From NCBI GenBank assembly GCA_021205245.1, contig JAJPXZ010000145.1, positions 4,257 through 57,812 on the forward strand: a stretch of DNA of 53,556 nt, in the 5' to 3' direction. Positions 50,924 through 53,556 of this stretch are shown one piece after another. Source of the stretch: Planctomycetaceae bacterium (lineage in GTDB: Bacteria; Planctomycetota; SZUA-567). Positions within the stretch are counted from its first letter, which is position 1; each line of letters opens with the position of its first letter. Position numbers and translations under genes: made by a program. The notes under the pieces are model-generated. The model made no database searches, was not told the DNA's origin, and saw nothing but the letters and a program-made list of their open reading frames with translations.

Positions 50924-51131
50924 TCATGTTCCTCCACAAGCGTGCCTGGCGTGCGGCGATGAGACAATACGACTCCGTCGCCGGACGCGGCGAGGGCGTC
51001 GGCGGGGCGCGGTATCATTTCCGCATCAGGCATCGGGTAAAAAAGGCAATACGCATCCGCGCTCCCACGGCGGTGTGGCGGCTGCGGGGCGGGTGCGGTT
51101 GTCCGTTATGTTCAGGTAAAGCTACGGCGTA

Positions 51132-51809
51132 TCAGGTGCGGAGTTGTTCGAGAGCTTGTTCCAAATGTTCGGCCATGAGATTTTGCACAAGCTGGGGGTC
51201 GTGACTCTCGAACGCTTTCAGGATAAGGGAATGATAGTAGACGCCGTCTTTGAATCCAAATATCGTGTTAATCTTTTTATGATCCTGCTGGGTCAGGGCA
51301 AAGACCTCGCGCAGGCTTCGTTCCAATAGCGGGTTGCCGGAGGCGCGGCAGATCTCGGTATGGAACAGGAGATCGTGGCGGACGAATTCCTCCGAGTCGC
51401 CGATGCTCGTCACCAGGGCGTTGAGGTGGCGGCGGAGTTGTTCGATAACCTCGTCGGTTGCGTTCTGGGCGGCAAGAAAGGCGGCCTTCGGCTCAAGGAT
51501 GGAGCGGAATTCCAGCACCTTCTCGACGTCGCGGCATTCGACCTCGCTCACCGCGCCCACGCCGCCCGGGGCGCTCACCACTTCATTCGAGACGATAAAG
51601 GTGCCTTTGCCGTGAAAGCTTTCCATCACGCCCAGCGCGATGAACTGCTGGATGGCTTGGCGGATGCTGGTCCGGCTCACCCCCAGTTCCCGGGTAAGTT
51701 CGTGCTCGGAAGGTATCTTCTCCCCCACCTTCCACGCGCCGTCGGCGATATTGGATCGGAGATAGTCGACCACCTTTTGTGAAGCCGAATATCGCGCTGT
51801 CGTTTGCAT
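51132..51809 (-). CDS. GntR-family (FadR/FCD) transcriptional regulator
   Basis: Regulator of 225 residues. N-terminal winged helix (KVVDYLRSNIADGAWKVGEKIPSEHELTRELGVSRTSIRQAIQQFIALGVM) and a C-terminal FCD ligand domain with the metal-binding pattern RHDLLFHTEI, QQDHKKI and ESHDPQLVQNLMAEHLEQAL (Asp and His residues). It should sense a carboxylate such as the imported sugar acid. ATG 51809 has AAAGG six bases upstream. It leads the minus-strand sugar-acid operon, and palindromes overlap its promoter, consistent with autorepression and control of the whole cluster. Confidence 0.9.
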   Translation of the reverse strand: MQTTARYSASQKVVDYLRSNIADGAWKVGEKIPSEHELTRELGVSRTSIRQAIQQFIALGVMESFHGKGTFIVSNEVVSAPGGVGAVSEVECRDVEKVLEFRSILEPKAAFLAAQNATDEVIEQLRRHLNALVTSIGDSEEFVRHDLLFHTEICRASGNPLLERSLREVFALTQQDHKKINTIFGFKDGVYYHSLILKAFESHDPQLVQNLMAEHLEQALEQLRT

Positions 51810-51827
51810 CGCAGGCCTTTGCCGTCA

Positions 51828-51984
51828 CTTGAATGACAAGATGATTGTACTATACCCCATGATGCTTGTATGTCAAGTTGATGGGGCGAAAAAGGTGAAT
51901 TTTGTGCAAATATTGGTGAAATATCGAAGATCGGCGGAGTTGCGACCTCATTATGTCCAGTTATTTGCGTAACTTGTCATTCAA
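51828..51984. promoter_or_regulatory. Three CTTG-N5-CAAG operators of the GntR operon
   Basis: Palindromes CTTGAATGACAAG (51828-51840), CTTGTATGTCAAG (51865-51877) and CTTGTCATTCAAG (51972-51984). The first and third are exact reverse complements. The second contains the -35 box and the first lies at the predicted start site. Confidence 0.65.
51849..51876 (-). promoter_or_regulatory. Sigma70 promoter of the GntR sugar-acid operon
   Basis: On the minus strand TTGACA (51876-51871), 16-base spacer, TATAGT (51854-51849); predicted start near 51842, about 33 bases before ATG 51809. Confidence 0.7.
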
Positions 51985-51998
51985 GTTGTCGGATGAAT

Positions 51999-52709
51999 TC
52001 AATCCTTCCGCATCGCCGCGGCGCGGAGGTCTTTCGGCATCTTTTCGAGGGCGTAGCGGTATGCGGTTCGTGGCATCACCGCTTTTTTGCCGACGACGTA
52101 ATCGTACACTTCCGACTGGTGGGCCTGGCTCGCCGCCTTGAGCATCCAGCCATAGCCCTTCTGCACCATGTCGTCTCCGTCCAGGAGCAGGGTGTCGGCG
52201 ATGCGGAAGATGTCGTCCAGGAACAGGCCATTTCTGGCAGGGATGATGAGGCTGACCGCCGCCGCCCGCTTTGTCCAGTGATTGGGCGAAGTCGACCACG
52301 CGTGCAGGCGCTCGATGAGGTGCGGGTACATCTCCACCAGTGTGCCGATGCTGTGGTTGCACAGGGTGTCGCACGAGGCCCAATTGTCCACATACTGGTC
52401 GACCCAGCGTGCGAAGACGTCGATGTCCTCGGGGGTGTATTCCTTGCGGACGGCATAGGACCAGTCGCAGGCGATAAAAGTCTCTTCCAGCATGCCGCCT
52501 TTCCACAGTTGCTCGCAGAGGGCGAAGACGGTGGTTTTGTCCGTGTTCTTCAGGGCCTTGTAGACCTCCCTACCGATGGTTCGCGTCGGTATGGTTTTGA
52601 CGCCGTGGCAGTGAATCTCTTCCTCGAAGAAGCGGAGCGACTCCTTGCGGGATTCGTCGGTGCCGAGCGCGGCGAGCCGGGTGCGGATTGTTTTGATGGT
52701 GGAATGCAT
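51999..52709 (-). CDS. DNA alkylation repair protein (AlkD family)
   Basis: Helical-repeat protein of 236 residues in the DNA alkylation repair family. AlkD uses HEAT-like repeats to hold and excise alkylated bases. Visible: RFFEEEIHCHGVKTIPTRTIGREVYKAL, WSYAVRKEYTPEDIDVFARWVDQYVDNWASCDTLCNHSIG, and SPNHWTKRAAAVSLIIPARNGLFLDDIFRIADTLLLDGDDMVQKGYGWMLKAAS, which matches the conserved W-x-R and D-x-M-V-Q-K-G-x-G-W-x-L elements. ATG 52709 follows AGGAGG; in-frame reading to 52811 runs into a dispersed repeat and is rejected. Single gene; its start is close to repeat copy 4. Confidence 0.88.
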   Translation of the reverse strand: MHSTIKTIRTRLAALGTDESRKESLRFFEEEIHCHGVKTIPTRTIGREVYKALKNTDKTTVFALCEQLWKGGMLEETFIACDWSYAVRKEYTPEDIDVFARWVDQYVDNWASCDTLCNHSIGTLVEMYPHLIERLHAWSTSPNHWTKRAAAVSLIIPARNGLFLDDIFRIADTLLLDGDDMVQKGYGWMLKAASQAHQSEVYDYVVGKKAVMPRTAYRYALEKMPKDLRAAAMRKD

Positions 52710-52735
52710 CGGTTTTTCCTCCTGCGTGACCGCTT

Positions 52736-52822
52736 GAGTTTGGTGCCTTCGCCGTTTCTGGCATGGACCCCGGCCGAACCGCCCGCTTATTTCGCTGGTG
52801 GAGGTCCGCACGCCGGGGTGAC
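52736..52822. repeat. Dispersed hairpin-ended repeat, copy 4
   Basis: Same family as at 5350: leader GAGTTTGGTGCC, core from ATGGACCCCGGCC (52763) to ACGCCGGGGTGAC (52822). Located upstream of the AlkD-type gene. Confidence 0.85.
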
Positions 52823-52894
52823 GTAAAGGGTGGGTGGAGCGCTTTTGGAAGAGAGAACGCGTCTCCTCACCGCAACGGTCACGCCTACCCCACC

Positions 52895-52953
52895 GTCATT
52901 CCGGCGTGCGGACATTCACCCGGGCGATAAACGGGCGGTTCGGCCGGAATCCA
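52895..52953. repeat. Dispersed hairpin-ended repeat, copy 5 (inverted, covarying)
   Basis: Opposite orientation. Starts GTCATTCCGGCGT and ends GGCCGGAATCCAC, with the inner ACGGGCGGTTCGG shared with the others. Both arms of the stem have changed together (CCCCGGC/GCCGGGG to TTCCGGC/GCCGGAA), so pairing is kept. Confidence 0.85.
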
Positions 52954-53006
52954 CGCCAGGTGCATCCGCTACGGTACACTCACGCATTTCTCCCGACAAA
53001 ACAAAA

Positions 53007-53034
53007 CGCCGGGTCCATCAAAGTGAACCCGGCG
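53007..53034 (-). terminator. Rho-independent terminator of the etf operon
   Basis: CGCCGGGT-N12-ACCCGGCG, followed on the minus strand by TTTTGTTTTG, about 25 bases past the etfA stop. Confidence 0.85.
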
Positions 53035-53059
53035 CTCAGTATATCGTAAAAAGGAAAAC

Positions 53060-53556
53060 CTAGTCTTCCTTTGCCGCCTTGGCCTTCTTCACCGCTTCGG
53101 TGAGGAGGGGGACAATCTTCAAGGCATCGCCGACGACGCCGAAGTCGGCCACTTCAAAGATCGGCGCGTTCGGGTCTTTGTTGATGGCGATGATGATTTC
53201 CGATTCTTCCATACCGGCGAGGTGCTGAATCGCACCAGATATGCCGCAGGCAAGGTAGAGGTTCGGACGCACCGTCTTGCCGGTCTGGCCGACCTGACGG
53301 TCCTTCGGCTGCCAGCCGGCATCCACCGCCGCGCGGGACGACGATATCGTCGCATGGGGGAACTCGGCCGCCAGGTCCTCGAGGATTTTGAAGTTCTCGG
53401 GGCCGCCCAAACCACGGCCGCCCGAGACGAGGATCTTCGCGTCCATCACGTCCATCCGCTCGATCACCTTCTTGATGATGTCGAGGATTTCCACGTTCTT
53501 TTTGGCTTCAAGACCGGCGACCTTGAAGTTCTCGACCTCGGCCTTCGCGCCGGGAC
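53060..53556 (-). CDS. etfA: Electron transfer flavoprotein alpha subunit, 3' part
   Basis: C-terminal portion (about 165 residues) of EtfA; the frame stays open to the window edge, so the N-terminal part lies outside. The FAD-binding domain is clear: [65 protein letters not shown], and [31 protein letters not shown]. With EtfB it carries electrons from acyl-CoA or other dehydrogenases to the membrane. The gene presumably follows etfB on the minus strand. Confidence 0.96.
   Translation of the reverse strand, partial: PGAKAEVENFKVAGLEAKKNVEILDIIKKVIERMDVMDAKILVSGGRGLGGPENFKILEDLAAEFPHATISSSRAAVDAGWQPKDRQVGQTGKTVRPNLYLACGISGAIQHLAGMEESEIIIAINKDPNAPIFEVADFGVVGDALKIVPLLTEAVKKAKAAKED

Noticed and set aside
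1-53556. tRNA, rRNA, CRISPR array, transposase or phage genes
   Set aside because: None could be recognised on either strand by reading; a tRNA or Rfam search would be needed to exclude small RNAs formally.

Overview
The window is about 53.5 kb of fairly GC-rich, gene-dense bacterial DNA. A Gram-negative, probably anaerobic or fermentative heterotroph is suggested by KdsB (LPS synthesis), lipoprotein and Sec signal peptides, two complete TRAP transporters, a GntP permease, an electron-transfer flavoprotein, and a membrane complex related to energy-converting hydrogenases. The phylum cannot be assigned from the sequence alone. I see no rRNA, tRNA, CRISPR array, IS transposase or phage gene.

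Layout. (1) 186-5300: an autoinducer-2 (Lsr) locus. lsrA is divergent from lsrR-lsrK, and a small cupin and an NTF2-like protein follow lsrK. (2) 5482-7674: a MalY/PatB-type PLP enzyme divergent from a peptidoglycan-binding lipoprotein. (3) 7781-15123: a five-gene operon for a membrane complex related to group 4 hydrogenases and complex I. Its large subunit has lost all Ni-Fe ligand cysteines and no small Fe-S subunit gene is adjacent; kdsB closes the run. (4) 15301-21663: a minus-strand catabolic cluster (hydroxyacid dehydrogenase, class II aldolase, GntP permease, FGGY kinase, exported alpha/beta hydrolase) behind a sigma70 promoter with a FadR-type operator. (5) 22290-27050: clpB divergent from a HEAT-repeat protein. 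(6) 27307-29843: a PepSY protein / BlaI repressor / BlaR1-type protease operon behind two identical palindromes. (7) 29916-41611: a long minus-strand operon resembling a D-threonate pathway (DUF1537 kinase and PdxA2), with a truncated hydroxyacid dehydrogenase, Fe-alcohol dehydrogenase, DapA-family lyase, TAXI-TRAP transporter and an FAD protein that apparently starts with ATT. A divergent sigma54 activator with a PrpR-type sensor faces a sigma54-like promoter. (8) 41664-44646: an orphan polyamine-type binding protein and an exported carboxylesterase. (9) 44726-51809: a sugar-acid operon (GntR/FCD regulator, RspA/ManD-type dehydratase, DctPQM TRAP transporter, Zn-alcohol dehydrogenase, KduD-like SDR) with three CTTG-N5-CAAG palindromes at its promoter. 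(10) 51999-53556: an AlkD-type protein and the 3' part of etfA, cut by the window edge.

A family of intergenic hairpin-ended repeats of about 60-100 bp recurs at least seven times. One copy has paired changes that preserve the stem. The candidates I rate highest for new biology are the PepSY-BlaI-BlaR1 sensing operon, the Ni-free hydrogenase-like complex without a small subunit, and the repeat family.
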